DNA from: BOG-908 sp963848205
GTDB lineage: Bacteria; Pseudomonadota; Alphaproteobacteria; Acetobacterales; Acetobacteraceae
Direction: 5' to 3'
Length of the DNA: 64,000 bases
Assembly: GCA_963848205.1 (NCBI GenBank)
Contig: CAWKCV010000003.1
Span: forward strand, 620,001 to 684,000
This document shows, one piece after another, positions 42,367 to 50,421 of the stretch (position 1 is the first letter of the stretch; each line of letters opens with the position of its first letter). The notes beneath the pieces were generated by a model. That model had not been told where the DNA came from, did no database searches, and saw only the letters and a list, made by a program, of their open reading frames with translations. The translations under genes and the position numbers were made by a program.

Positions 42367-42494
42367 GACAAACCTATGAAACACCTGAGGACAACTCGGC
42401 GCGCGCCTTGCGGCACTGCGTATGCTTTGTCATAACCCACGCGTTCTCGGCGGCGCATTCCACTCTTGCGGCACGTCAAAGTCGCGGCAGCAGG

Positions 42495-43082
42495 ATGCAC
42501 CTCCCGGTGAAGGAGCGCGTTTTGCCGGACGGCGGCCTGCATTACCCAGCCTTGGTTTTGAACGCGGATTTCCGTCCGCTCTCCTATTTCCCGTTGTCTG
42601 TCTGGTGCTGGCAGGATGCGATCAAGGCTGTGTTCCTCGATCGCGTGTGCGTGCTGTCCGAGTATGATTTCGAGGTGCACTCGCCGAGCCAGGCCATCCG
42701 CCTGCCGAGCGTTATCGCGCTGAAGGACTACATCCCAAGCGCGCGCAAGCCGGCGTTCACGCGGTTCAACGTGTTTTTGCGCGACGCCTTCAGCTGCCAG
42801 TATTGCGGTGAACGCTTTCCCACCCATGATCTCACGTTCGACCATGTGATTCCGCGCAGCCGCGGCGGCCGCACGACATGGGAGAACGTGGTGACGGCGT
42901 GCGCCTGCTGCAATTTGCGCAAGGGGAGCAAGCTGCCGCGCGAGTGCCACATGCATCCGCGATTAACGCCTTGCCAGCCGTCGACTTGGGAACTGCAGGA
43001 TAATGGGCGCGCGTTTCCGCCGAATTATCTGCATGCGAGCTGGCGGGACTATCTCTACTGGGATTCGGAGTTGGAGAGTTAG
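42495..43082 (+). CDS. HNH endonuclease family protein
   Basis: 195-aa cytoplasmic protein with a central HNH/zinc module: CQYCGERFPTHDLTFDHVIP, RSRGG and CACCNLRKG. The N-terminal segment (PALVLNADFRPLSYFPLSVW) and the C-terminal WRDYLYWDSELE match the widespread HNH family of alphaproteobacteria and cyanobacteria whose function is not defined. It is not linked to a phage or restriction locus here. ATG 42495 follows GGCAGCAGG. Confidence 0.88.
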   Translation: MHLPVKERVLPDGGLHYPALVLNADFRPLSYFPLSVWCWQDAIKAVFLDRVCVLSEYDFEVHSPSQAIRLPSVIALKDYIPSARKPAFTRFNVFLRDAFSCQYCGERFPTHDLTFDHVIPRSRGGRTTWENVVTACACCNLRKGSKLPRECHMHPRLTPCQPSTWELQDNGRAFPPNYLHASWRDYLYWDSELES

Positions 43083-43118
43083 AACGTTCTTTTTTTCATA
43101 AAAGAACACTTGCCTTAA
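43082..43118 (+). repeat. Palindromic repeat, truncated right half
   Basis: Hairpin GTTC-T7-CAT-A4-GAAC and ACTTGCCTTA. The CAAAAGTTTT block is missing. It lies between the convergent HNH and SDR genes and overlaps the SDR stop. Confidence 0.75.
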
Positions 43119-43888
43119 AACAGCGTATATCCCCCATCGATGAGCAGATCGCCTCCGGTGTGCCACGATGACGCATCGCTCATCAGATACACCGCGATGC
43201 CGCCGAAATCCGCGGGCTTGCCCCAGCGGCGCATCGGAATACGCGGCTTGACGTTGGCGGCGAACCGTTCGGAGGCAAACGCGTCGGCGGTCATGTCCGT
43301 CTCCACCCAGCCGGGCAGGATGGAGTGGGCGCGGATGCCGTGGCGCGCGTATTCGACGGCGAGCGCGTGCACCATGGCGAGCAGCGCGCCCTTGGACGCG
43401 CCATAATGCTCGTTGCGGGCAGCGCCCATCACGGCGGCCATCGAGGATGTGGCGACGAGCACGCCGCCGCCGCCGCGCTCGGTCATGTGGCGGGCGGCCG
43501 CGCGCATGGTCAGGAACACGCCGTCGAGGTTGATGCGCATGACGCGGCGCCATTCCTCCAGGCTCATCTCGTTGAACGAGGGTGTGCCGCGGCCGCCGAT
43601 GCCGGCATTGGCGAAGCAGCCATCCACGCGGCCGAAGCGCTCGAGGGTTTGCGCGAAGCTGTGGGTGACGGCGTCCTCGTCACCCACATCGCAGCTGAAG
43701 GCAGCGACGGTGGTGCCGTGTGGCTCGAGCGCGGCGACGGCAGCCTCGTTCTTGGAGGCGTTCGAGCCCCAGATGGCGATGTTCGCGCCGGCCATGGCAA
43801 GGCCTTCCGCCATGCCAAGGCCGATGCCGCCGTTGCCGCCGGTGATGAGGGCCGTGCGGCCGGTGAGGTCGAACGCGGGATGCGGCAT
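43115..43888 (-). CDS. SDR-family oxidoreductase
   Basis: 257-aa classical short-chain dehydrogenase/reductase using NAD(P)H. Cofactor motif TGGNGGIGLGMAEGLA, structural FANAGIGG and active-site ATSSMAAVMG with HYGASKGALLAM (Ser and Tyr-x3-Lys). The C-terminus SSWHTGGDLLIDGGYTLF is typical. Substrate unknown. AGGAAC precedes ATG 43888. Divergent from ssb. Confidence 0.92.
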   Translation of the reverse strand: MPHPAFDLTGRTALITGGNGGIGLGMAEGLAMAGANIAIWGSNASKNEAAVAALEPHGTTVAAFSCDVGDEDAVTHSFAQTLERFGRVDGCFANAGIGGRGTPSFNEMSLEEWRRVMRINLDGVFLTMRAAARHMTERGGGGVLVATSSMAAVMGAARNEHYGASKGALLAMVHALAVEYARHGIRAHSILPGWVETDMTADAFASERFAANVKPRIPMRRWGKPADFGGIAVYLMSDASSWHTGGDLLIDGGYTLF

Positions 43889-43985
43889 CGAAGGAGTTCC
43901 TCTGGGATGATGGTGCGCCCTTGCCAACGCGGCGCGGCGTTGGGGTAGTGTGGGGCGAAGCGGCGAGCAACCTGGGGTGTGGGAT

Positions 43986-44507
43986 ATGGCAGGCAGCGTG
44001 AACAAGGTGATCCTGGTGGGCAATCTGGGGAAGGACCCGGAAGCGCGCTCCATGCAAACGGGCGGCAAGGTGGTGTCGTTCTCGCTGGCGACGACGGAAT
44101 CCTGGAACGACAAGTCGAGTGGCGAGCGGCGCGACAAGACGCAGTGGCACCGCGTGGTGATCTTCAACGAGAAGCTTGGCGAGATTGCCGAGAAATATCT
44201 GAAGAAGGGCTCCAACGTGTATGTGGAGGGCTCGATCGAGAGCCGGAAATACACCGATAACAGCGGTGCCGAGAAGGAGATCACCGAAGTGGTGCTGAGC
44301 CGGTTCCGCGGTGAGCTGACTCTGCTGGGCAGCCGCGCGAGCGAAGGTGGCGGTGGCGGCGGCGGTTTCGGCGGTGACAGCGGCGGCTACCAGCCTCGCC
44401 CGCAAGCTGCTGCCCGCAACACGCGCCCCGGCAGCGGCGGAGGTGGCGGCACCCCCTCGTGGGAGCCGCCCGGCGGTAGCGACCTGGACGACGAAATCCC
44501 CTTCTGA
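43986..44507 (+). CDS. ssb: Single-stranded DNA-binding protein
   Basis: 173-aa SSB for replication and repair. OB-fold residues 1-112 with SVNKVILVGNLGKDPEARS and TQWHRVVIFNEKLGE; then a Gly-rich disordered linker and the acidic C-terminal tip DLDDEIPF that docks partner proteins such as the chi subunit encoded by holC in this window. The remaining region to dmeF holds only a repeat element. Confidence 0.97.
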   Translation: MAGSVNKVILVGNLGKDPEARSMQTGGKVVSFSLATTESWNDKSSGERRDKTQWHRVVIFNEKLGEIAEKYLKKGSNVYVEGSIESRKYTDNSGAEKEITEVVLSRFRGELTLLGSRASEGGGGGGGFGGDSGGYQPRPQAAARNTRPGSGGGGGTPSWEPPGGSDLDDEIPF

Positions 44508-44620
44508 GTGTCCGTCCGAAAAGTCGCCTGGCGGCCATCTGACGGGGATTTGCGGCACTCCGGTGCTCACAAATCATCGCCAGCCAACTCACCGAAGCGA
44601 CTTCTCGAACGGCCAATGAG

Positions 44621-44667
44621 CACAAGTTTTTTGGTCCTTTTTTTCAAAAAAGGGCTGCTTCCTTGTC
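44621..44667 (+). repeat. Palindromic repeat, right half
   Basis: GCACAAGTTTTTTGG, hairpin TCC-T7 / A6-GGG (one arm base changed), GCTGCTTCCTTG. A GAGCAC remnant of the centre precedes it. The other 110 bases after ssb show nothing recognisable. Confidence 0.88.
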
Positions 44668-44692
44668 GTCGTGTTGTTTAGTGTCGGCTACC

Positions 44693-45706
44693 ATGTCCAC
44701 CACCCTAGACCAGACCCACACCTTCCTGGCCCCCGGCCACGAGAGTGCCGAGCGCCGTAGCTGGGCCGTGATTGCGCTGTGCCTGGCGATGATGGTGGCC
44801 GAGATCGGCGGCGGCCTGCTGTTCGGCTCGATCGCGTTGGTGGCGGACGGGCTTCATATGTCCACGCATGCCGGCGCGTTGCTGCTGGCGGCGCTGGCTT
44901 ACCGGTATGCCCGGCGGCATCTGGACGATCCGCGATTCTCGTTCGGCACCGGCAAGTTCGGCGATCTGGCGGGGTTTACCAGCGCGGTGGCGCTTGGGCT
45001 GATTGCATTGCTGATCGCCTACGAGTCGCTGATGCGGCTGTTCAATCCTGTGCCGATCGCGTTCGGCGAGGCGATCCCGATTGCGTGCCTGGGTTTGGCG
45101 GTGAACGTGGCCAGCGTGTGGCTTCTGAGCGGCGGGCACGACCATCACGGGCATGGGCACGGGCATGGGCATGACCACAGCCATGCGAACGAGCATGCGC
45201 ACGACCACCATCATGACGACCATGATCACGACCATGATCATCATCACGACCACGACGCGCATGAGAAGATGGGCCGCGACAACAACATGCGGGCTGCGGT
45301 GGTGCATGTGGTTGCGGATGCGGCGGTGTCGGTGCTGGTGATCGTGGGACTGCTGCTGGCGCGCGCGTTCGGTTGGTCGTGGATCGATGCCGCGGTGGGC
45401 ATCGTAGGTGCGTGCGTGATTGCGAGCTGGGCGTGGGGGTTGATACGCGACACCGGCGCCATTCTGCTCGACATGAACCCGGACCAGAAAATGGCGGGTG
45501 CGTTGCGCGACGTGGTGGAATCAGGCGGCGACCGTATTTCCGATTTTCATCTATGGCGTCTGGGCCCCGGCCATCTCGGCGCCATCCTGTGCGTGCAGAC
45601 CGAGCATGCCCGCGACACGGACTGGTATCGCGACCGCCTGAGCCACTTCGCCACCGTCTCGCACCTGACGGTGGAAGTCCGCCGCGTCGGCCCTGCACTC
45701 GGCTAG
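44693..45706 (+). CDS. Cation diffusion facilitator, DmeF-like Co/Ni exporter
   Basis: 337-aa inner-membrane CDF transporter exporting divalent metals by proton antiport. Six hydrophobic segments carry the metal-site residues in LVADGLHMSTHAGA and VVHVVADAAVSVLV. A long His/Asp-rich cytoplasmic loop lies at about residues 148-195 with dozens of His residues, and a C-terminal domain follows. The HADGLHM-type pattern and loop resemble DmeF, so cobalt/nickel is the best guess, zinc possible. Its stop overlaps the convergent acyltransferase stop by 4 bases. Confidence 0.9.
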   Translation: MSTTLDQTHTFLAPGHESAERRSWAVIALCLAMMVAEIGGGLLFGSIALVADGLHMSTHAGALLLAALAYRYARRHLDDPRFSFGTGKFGDLAGFTSAVALGLIALLIAYESLMRLFNPVPIAFGEAIPIACLGLAVNVASVWLLSGGHDHHGHGHGHGHDHSHANEHAHDHHHDDHDHDHDHHHDHDAHEKMGRDNNMRAAVVHVVADAAVSVLVIVGLLLARAFGWSWIDAAVGIVGACVIASWAWGLIRDTGAILLDMNPDQKMAGALRDVVESGGDRISDFHLWRLGPGHLGAILCVQTEHARDTDWYRDRLSHFATVSHLTVEVRRVGPALG

Positions 45707-46776
45707 ACCGTTCGCCCCCGGACCCTGTTCCGCAGACCCACCAGCGGCGTCTCGACTGCGACGTTCAGCACCCAGGCCAAGCCGACCGAGCAGCCGAGTG
45801 CCACGAGGTAGGGGAGCAAGCCTCGCGCCGGCCATTGGCTCGCCAGCACGCTCAGCACAACGCCATGGCCGATGTAGAGCGGGTAGGAGAGCGAACCCAG
45901 CCGCTTGTCCCAATCGCGCAGGGTGAGTTTCGGCGCGGGGGCGCGGCCGAGTATCAGCAACGTGGCGAACAGGACGCACAGGAGCGGGAGTTGCCAGGCG
46001 AGGATGGGGTGGCCGCGTTCGCCGCAGAGCACGAAGGCCACCGGCACACAGGCCGCGGCAAACAGCAGTTCAAGGCGCGCGGTTTGCGTCGGGCGGCGCT
46101 GCAGCAGGTAGGCGCAAACGCCGAAGGCGAAGAACGGGATGTTGAGGATCTGGCGGCCGCCGCCCGAGGCAGGATCGTGGTGCCAGAGGAACAGGGCAAA
46201 CAGCGCGTAGGCTGTGATGAAGGCGGCCCCGGCGAGCCGGCGGCGGACGGCGGGGCGGGGCGAGCGGGCGAGGAGCCAGGCCATGGCGAAGGCGGCGAGG
46301 TAGAAGGCGAACTCGACGCGCAGTGTCCAGGCGAATGGGATGAACGAGAAATCCTGGCCCCCGACGCGGTGTGCCGTCAGGCCCGGCACGATTTCGACCA
46401 GGCCGGCGAGCAGCACGCTTGGCGCCCAAGGCGGGCCGAGCAAGGGGGCGTCGAGCGTGATGAGCCGGCCATGCGCGTAGATCAGGCAATCGGCGGCGAC
46501 CGTGATGGCCAGAGCCGCGAGATAGGGCGGCACGACGCGCAGGCAGCGGTTGAGCAGGAAGGCGGCGGGGCGACCGGCGTAGAAGTTCAGGGTTGCTTCG
46601 GCCACGATGTAGCCGGACAAGGCGAAAAACACCGCGACCGCCACCGCGCCGAGTTCGAGATCATAGAACGCGGTGCGCGCGGCGCCGCCCGGGAGCAGTA
46701 GGAGGCTGTGCTGCAGGAGCACGAGGAGTGCGAGGACGAAGCGGAACGCACCGAACGGGCGGTAGTGGGAGATCAT
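45703..46776 (-). CDS. Acyltransferase 3 (OafA-type) membrane protein
   Basis: 357-aa polytopic inner-membrane protein with about 10 hydrophobic segments. It begins with FGAFRFVLALLVLLQHSLLL, including the family His, then AVFFALSGYIVAEATL, and PFAWTLRVEFAFYLAAFAMA. Such enzymes O-acylate polysaccharides or lipids, drawing acyl groups across the membrane. Target unknown; surface polysaccharide is plausible given the rhamnose genes elsewhere in the window. Divergent from the SAM methyltransferase gene. Confidence 0.88.
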   Translation of the reverse strand: MISHYRPFGAFRFVLALLVLLQHSLLLLPGGAARTAFYDLELGAVAVAVFFALSGYIVAEATLNFYAGRPAAFLLNRCLRVVPPYLAALAITVAADCLIYAHGRLITLDAPLLGPPWAPSVLLAGLVEIVPGLTAHRVGGQDFSFIPFAWTLRVEFAFYLAAFAMAWLLARSPRPAVRRRLAGAAFITAYALFALFLWHHDPASGGGRQILNIPFFAFGVCAYLLQRRPTQTARLELLFAAACVPVAFVLCGERGHPILAWQLPLLCVLFATLLILGRAPAPKLTLRDWDKRLGSLSYPLYIGHGVVLSVLASQWPARGLLPYLVALGCSVGLAWVLNVAVETPLVGLRNRVRGRTV

Positions 46777-46838
46777 TGCGGAACAATCTGTGTGCTGGCA
46801 GCGGAGATGCTGTTAAGCCCAATTCCCTGTCGGGCACT

Positions 46839-47564
46839 ATGACGCAAGTACCGAGCTGGTTGTTCATGTCGCCGCGCGACATCGGCCTGTTTCTGCGCAG
46901 CGCCCGCACCGACTCGCGTATTGCGCAGCATCGCGCGCTGCACGGCGCGCGCGCGGCGTTCGAGGATGCTTACAGCCAGGCCGGCGATCCATGGGCCTCG
47001 GCCGACCCGCGCTACAGCTACCAGCGCTGGAAATATCAGGGTCTGATGGCATCGCTGCCGCCCGGCCGGCGATTTGCGCGGGCACTCGACCTCGGATCCG
47101 GCGTGGGGGTGCTGAGCCTGTCGCTGACCGCGGTGGCCGATGAGGTGCTGGGCCTCGATATCGCGCAGTCCGCGGTCGAAGAGGCCCGCCGGCGCGCGTC
47201 CGGGCAGGCCGGCCTGACGTTCGCCCAGGGCGATGTGTGCGCGCTCGATCTGGCGCTCGACGGCAGGTTCGACCTCGTTGTGGTGGCGGACACGCTGTAT
47301 TACCTCGACCATGTGGACGATCTCAGCCTGAAGGCCGTGGTAGCGCGCATCGCCCGCCTGCTGGCGCCGGGGGGGCTTTGCCTGGTGGCCAACCATTATT
47401 TCTTTGCCGGCGACCGTGATTCGCGCCTGTCGCGGCGTATCCACGATGCGTTCATTTGGTCGCCGGACCTGTCGGCCATCTCGTCGCGCCGGCGGCCGTT
47501 CTATCTGACGTCCCTGCTGGCGCGGCTGCCGCAAAGCGCGGACGCATCGCCGGCGTCGGGATGA
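46839..47564 (+). CDS. Class I SAM-dependent methyltransferase, NodS-like
   Basis: 241-aa methyltransferase with Rossmann motif I ALDLGSGVGVLSLSL, motif II VLGLDIA, FDLVVVADTLYYL and LAPGGLCLVANHYFF. The order YQRWKYQGLMASLP before motif I resembles NodS-type N-methyltransferases. Substrate unknown. ATG 46839 lacks a clear ribosome site; ATG 46866 is an alternative. The stop overlaps the next gene (ATGA), so the two products likely act together. Confidence 0.83.
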   Translation: MTQVPSWLFMSPRDIGLFLRSARTDSRIAQHRALHGARAAFEDAYSQAGDPWASADPRYSYQRWKYQGLMASLPPGRRFARALDLGSGVGVLSLSLTAVADEVLGLDIAQSAVEEARRRASGQAGLTFAQGDVCALDLALDGRFDLVVVADTLYYLDHVDDLSLKAVVARIARLLAPGGLCLVANHYFFAGDRDSRLSRRIHDAFIWSPDLSAISSRRRPFYLTSLLARLPQSADASPASG

Positions 47565-48505
47565 ATTGGGGCCGCGCGGCGGCGCTGGCCGCGGGAAGCG
47601 TGGCGCTCGTCTGGGTATTATCGTCGGTCGGGCTGGCGGTGGTGGCGCGCGATGTCGCACTCGCCGGCTGGGCGCTGCCCGGCATGGCGGGCGTGCATGC
47701 CGTTCAGCTCTATCTCTCGGCGATCGCATGGCGATTTTCGCTGGGCGGCGCCGGCCTGCCGGCTTTGGCGATCTTCCGCGTCCGCTGGATACGCGAAGGG
47801 GTGAACAGCCTGCTGCCGGTCGCACAGATTGGCGGCCCGGTCGTGGGCGCACGGTTGCTGGTGCGCCGGGGGGTGGCGCCACCTTTGGCGGTTGCCGGCA
47901 CCATCCTCGATCTGACGCTCGAGGCCGCCTCGCAACTGATCTTCACGCTGGCGGGCGTGGGCGTTCTGCTGGCCATGCGGCACGACCACTCGTTCCTGTC
48001 CTGGACACTGGGCGGGCTCGGCCTGACTGCGCTGGGCGTCCTCGGGTTCGTGCTGGCGCAGCGGGCAGGGCTGATGCGGCTGGTGGAACGTGGCGTGGAG
48101 AAGATGGCGGCGCGTTGGCCGGCCACCGCCAACTGGTCGATGGCGGGGCTGCACGATGCGCTGATGCGCCGGCAGGCCGATGTGGGCGCGCTGGCACGCG
48201 CCATCTGCACGCATAGTGTGGGGTGGACGCTGGGCGGGGCGGAAGTCTGGATCGCGCTGGCGGCGCTCGGCCACGGCGTGGGCCCGGTGCAGGCCGTGGT
48301 GATCGAGAGCCTCGGTATGGCCGCACGTAGCGCGGGCTTCGTGGTGCCGGGTGCCGTGGGCGTGCAGGAAGGCGGGTTCGTGCTGGTGTGTGGGTTGTTC
48401 GGGGTGCCGGCGGAGACTGCTTTGGCGTTGTCGGTGTTGAAGCGAGTGCGGGAGCTGGTGGTGGGAGCGCCGGTGTTGCTGATCAGAGAAAGCGTTCTTT
48501 TTTGA
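47561..48505 (+). CDS. HpnL-like / lysylphosphatidylglycerol synthase TM-region membrane protein
   Basis: 314-aa integral membrane protein of the UPF0104/LPG-synthase transmembrane superfamily with about 7-8 helices. It contains REGVNSLLPVAQIGGPVVGARLL and RSAGFVVPGAVGVQEGGFVL (given in parts), typical of the hopanoid-associated HpnL group. No hpn biosynthesis genes are nearby, so a hopanoid role is inference only. It overlaps the methyltransferase by 4 bases. The last codons (RESVLF) and stop come from the adjoining repeat. Confidence 0.78.
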   Translation: MNWGRAAALAAGSVALVWVLSSVGLAVVARDVALAGWALPGMAGVHAVQLYLSAIAWRFSLGGAGLPALAIFRVRWIREGVNSLLPVAQIGGPVVGARLLVRRGVAPPLAVAGTILDLTLEAASQLIFTLAGVGVLLAMRHDHSFLSWTLGGLGLTALGVLGFVLAQRAGLMRLVERGVEKMAARWPATANWSMAGLHDALMRRQADVGALARAICTHSVGWTLGGAEVWIALAALGHGVGPVQAVVIESLGMAARSAGFVVPGAVGVQEGGFVLVCGLFGVPAETALALSVLKRVRELVVGAPVLLIRESVLF

Positions 48506-48608
48506 AGAAAAGAACCAGAAAACTTCTGTCAGGCTGTCGCGTGCTCGTTGGGAGCTTCGCGACAGCGGGACAGAAGTCTCTTGCTTCTTTTCTGCAGAAA
48601 AGAAGTGC
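48486..48608 (+). repeat. Palindromic repeat, full element
   Basis: Left half GAGAAAGCGTTC-T6 / GAAG / A4-GAACC with AGAAAACTTCTGTC. The centre contains GGCTGTCGCGTGCTC and GGAGCTTCGCGACAGCGGG. The right half ACAGAAGTCTCTTGCTTC has CTGCAG in the loop and GAAGTGCTA. It ends both the HpnL-like gene and the convergent SCP2 gene. Confidence 0.93.
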
Positions 48609-48904
48609 TACTTCAGGACGCTCGCCAGCTTCATCGCAATTCCGGTATTGCCCTTCACCTTCAGCTTGCCGGTCATGAACGCCATCGTCGCATCGAGCTG
48701 GCCGTGCATGATCTTCGTCAAATCGTCGGGGCTGACCACCAGCGTGCAATCGGCATCCTCGTCCTCGTGCGACATCACGGCAGGCTTTTGCGTGCCGTCG
48801 ATGAACAGCCGGTCGTCGCCGAAGTCGAACTTCAGCTTGGCATTCAATTCGCTGAACTGCTCCAGACGCCCCGAGAAGGCGGATTCGATGTCGGCTACAC
48901 TCAT
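48608..48904 (-). CDS. SCP2 sterol-binding domain protein
   Basis: 98-aa single SCP2-domain protein, a small cytoplasmic lipid-binding fold. It shows LKFDFGDDRLFIDGTQKPAV, DADCTLVVSPDDLTKIMHGQ and AFMTGKLKVKGNTGIAMKL, all typical. Bacterial members are thought to bind fatty acyl or isoprenoid lipids. ATG 48904 has GGACG upstream. The last codon abuts the full repeat. Confidence 0.9.
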   Translation of the reverse strand: MSVADIESAFSGRLEQFSELNAKLKFDFGDDRLFIDGTQKPAVMSHEDEDADCTLVVSPDDLTKIMHGQLDATMAFMTGKLKVKGNTGIAMKLASVLK

Positions 48905-48979
48905 GAGGAACGTCCTTCCTGTTGTTTGTCGGATTAACGTAAAGGTGAGGGCTAACACTGTAAACCGAGGTCGCGCCGG

Positions 48980-50122
48980 ATGAGCCGTCAGTTCCTGACC
49001 GGGGCGCGGATGCTTGTGGACCGGCAATGGCTCTCGGGGCATGGCCTGCTTGTGGAGGACGGGCGGATTGCCGCCATCCTGCCTGACACCACGCCGGTGG
49101 ACGCCGTGGCGAAAACCCTGCCGGCTGGGAGCCTTCTTGCACCCGGCCTGATCGACATCCAGGTCAATGGCGGCGGCGGGTTGCTGTTCAACGATCGGCC
49201 CACGCAGGCGACGGCACGCGCGATCGCGGCCGCCCACCGTCGGCTCGGCACCACGTCCATCCTGCCGACGCTGATCACGGACGTGCCGGAGAAGATGGCG
49301 CTGGCCGCGGAAGTGCTGGCCGAGCCTGACCACGGCGTGTTGGGCCTGCATTTCGAAGGCCCGTTCATCAGCCTCGAGAAACCAGGCGTTCATCCCGCAG
49401 CGCACATACGCCAGCCATCGGAAGGCGATCTCCGGCTGCTAGAGCGGCTCGGCCGGCGTCGGCCGGGGCGCATCCTGCTGACAGTGGCGCCGGAGATCAT
49501 CGACGTGGCCTCACACCGCAGGCTGGCGGAGGCCGGCGTGGTGCTGGCCGCGGGGCACAGCATCGCCGATGCCGAGTGCATGAGCGCCGCGCTGTCGGCG
49601 GGCGTGACCGGCTTCACCCATCTGTTCAACGCGATGCCGCCGTTGAGCGCACGCGCGCCGGGGCTGGCATGCGTGGCGCTCACCGACGCCGACAGCTATG
49701 CGGGGGTGATCGCGGACGGCATCCACGTGCACCCAACCATGCTGCGCCTGCTGCTGGCCGCCAAGCCGGAGCGGACGATGCTGGTCTCGGACGCGATGCC
49801 ACCCACCGGCACCGATCTCGCATCATTCGAGTTGCAGGGACGTATCATCCATCGCACCCGCGGGAGTTTGCGCACCGCGGACGGGACGCTGGCTGGCGCT
49901 GATATCTGCCTGGCAGACGCGGTCCGTTTTTGCGTTCGCGCGCTTGGCGTGCCGCTCGAGGCGGCGCTTCATATGGCCAGCGCGGCGCCTGCGGAATTTT
50001 TGGGGCTTGGTGGGGAAATGGGGCGGATTGCGGTCGGGCTGCGGGCGGATCTGGTGCTGTTCGAGGAGGATTTGGCGATTTTGGGGAGTTGGGTGGGAGG
50101 CAAGGAAGTAGAAATTTATTGA
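48980..50122 (+). CDS. nagA: N-acetylglucosamine-6-phosphate deacetylase
   Basis: 380-aa amidohydrolase converting GlcNAc-6-P to GlcN-6-P in amino-sugar and cell-wall recycling. Metal and active-site motifs are GLIDIQVNGGGG, LHFEGPFIS (Glu), AAGHSIADA and THLFNAMPPLSAR (His), GIHVHPT and VSDAMPPTG (catalytic Asp). nagB and a GlcNAc transporter are not in the window. The end is followed by about 290 bases without a clear gene. Confidence 0.95.
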   Translation: MSRQFLTGARMLVDRQWLSGHGLLVEDGRIAAILPDTTPVDAVAKTLPAGSLLAPGLIDIQVNGGGGLLFNDRPTQATARAIAAAHRRLGTTSILPTLITDVPEKMALAAEVLAEPDHGVLGLHFEGPFISLEKPGVHPAAHIRQPSEGDLRLLERLGRRRPGRILLTVAPEIIDVASHRRLAEAGVVLAAGHSIADAECMSAALSAGVTGFTHLFNAMPPLSARAPGLACVALTDADSYAGVIADGIHVHPTMLRLLLAAKPERTMLVSDAMPPTGTDLASFELQGRIIHRTRGSLRTADGTLAGADICLADAVRFCVRALGVPLEAALHMASAAPAEFLGLGGEMGRIAVGLRADLVLFEEDLAILGSWVGGKEVEIY

Positions 50123-50159
50123 ATTGCAGATCGCACCGGCCCCGCTGAGCTTAGTTTGT

Positions 50160-50330
50160 TCACGACGCGATGCGCGGGTGCAATATCAAAATTTTGCGCA
50201 TGGTAATGATGCGGCCATCTGCCTCGGCCTGGATGTGAGCGGCATTCAGGGCATCGATCAATGGCGCGGGCAACATCCTCATACTTGGACGATCTATCTC
50301 AGCATATTTCTTGACGGCAACCCGCGGCAT
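50160..50330 (-). CDS. Candidate small protein, 56 aa, unknown
   Basis: Open reading frame between nagA and the first DUF1329 gene, beginning MPRVAVKKYAEIDRPSM and ending with basic, hydrophobic residues (ITMRKILILHPRIAS). The surrounding 200 bases are less GC-rich than neighbouring genes. No known domain, signal peptide or good ribosome site (only GGCGAG). It may be a real small gene, a remnant of an inserted sequence, or chance. Confidence 0.25.
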   Translation of the reverse strand: MPRVAVKKYAEIDRPSMRMLPAPLIDALNAAHIQAEADGRIITMRKILILHPRIAS

Positions 50331-50334
50331 CTCG

Positions 50335-50421
50335 CCGCTGTCGCGTGCTCATTCCGGAGCACGCGACGGCGGAAGAAAAATTCTTTGGTCATTTTTCCAA
50401 AAAACGACTGCTTTGTTACCT
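50335..50421 (+). repeat. Palindromic repeat, centre plus right half
   Basis: Central inverted repeat GCTGTCGCGTGCTC (50337-50350) and GAGCACGCGACGGC with one mismatch, then AAAAATTCTTTGG, a decayed hairpin and CGACTGCTTTGTTA. The left half is missing. It reaches the stop of the DUF1329 gene. Confidence 0.88.

Noticed and set aside
44508..44620. Gap after ssb searched for a tRNA or small gene
   Set aside because: No cloverleaf, no open frame with a start site and no conserved motif could be seen.
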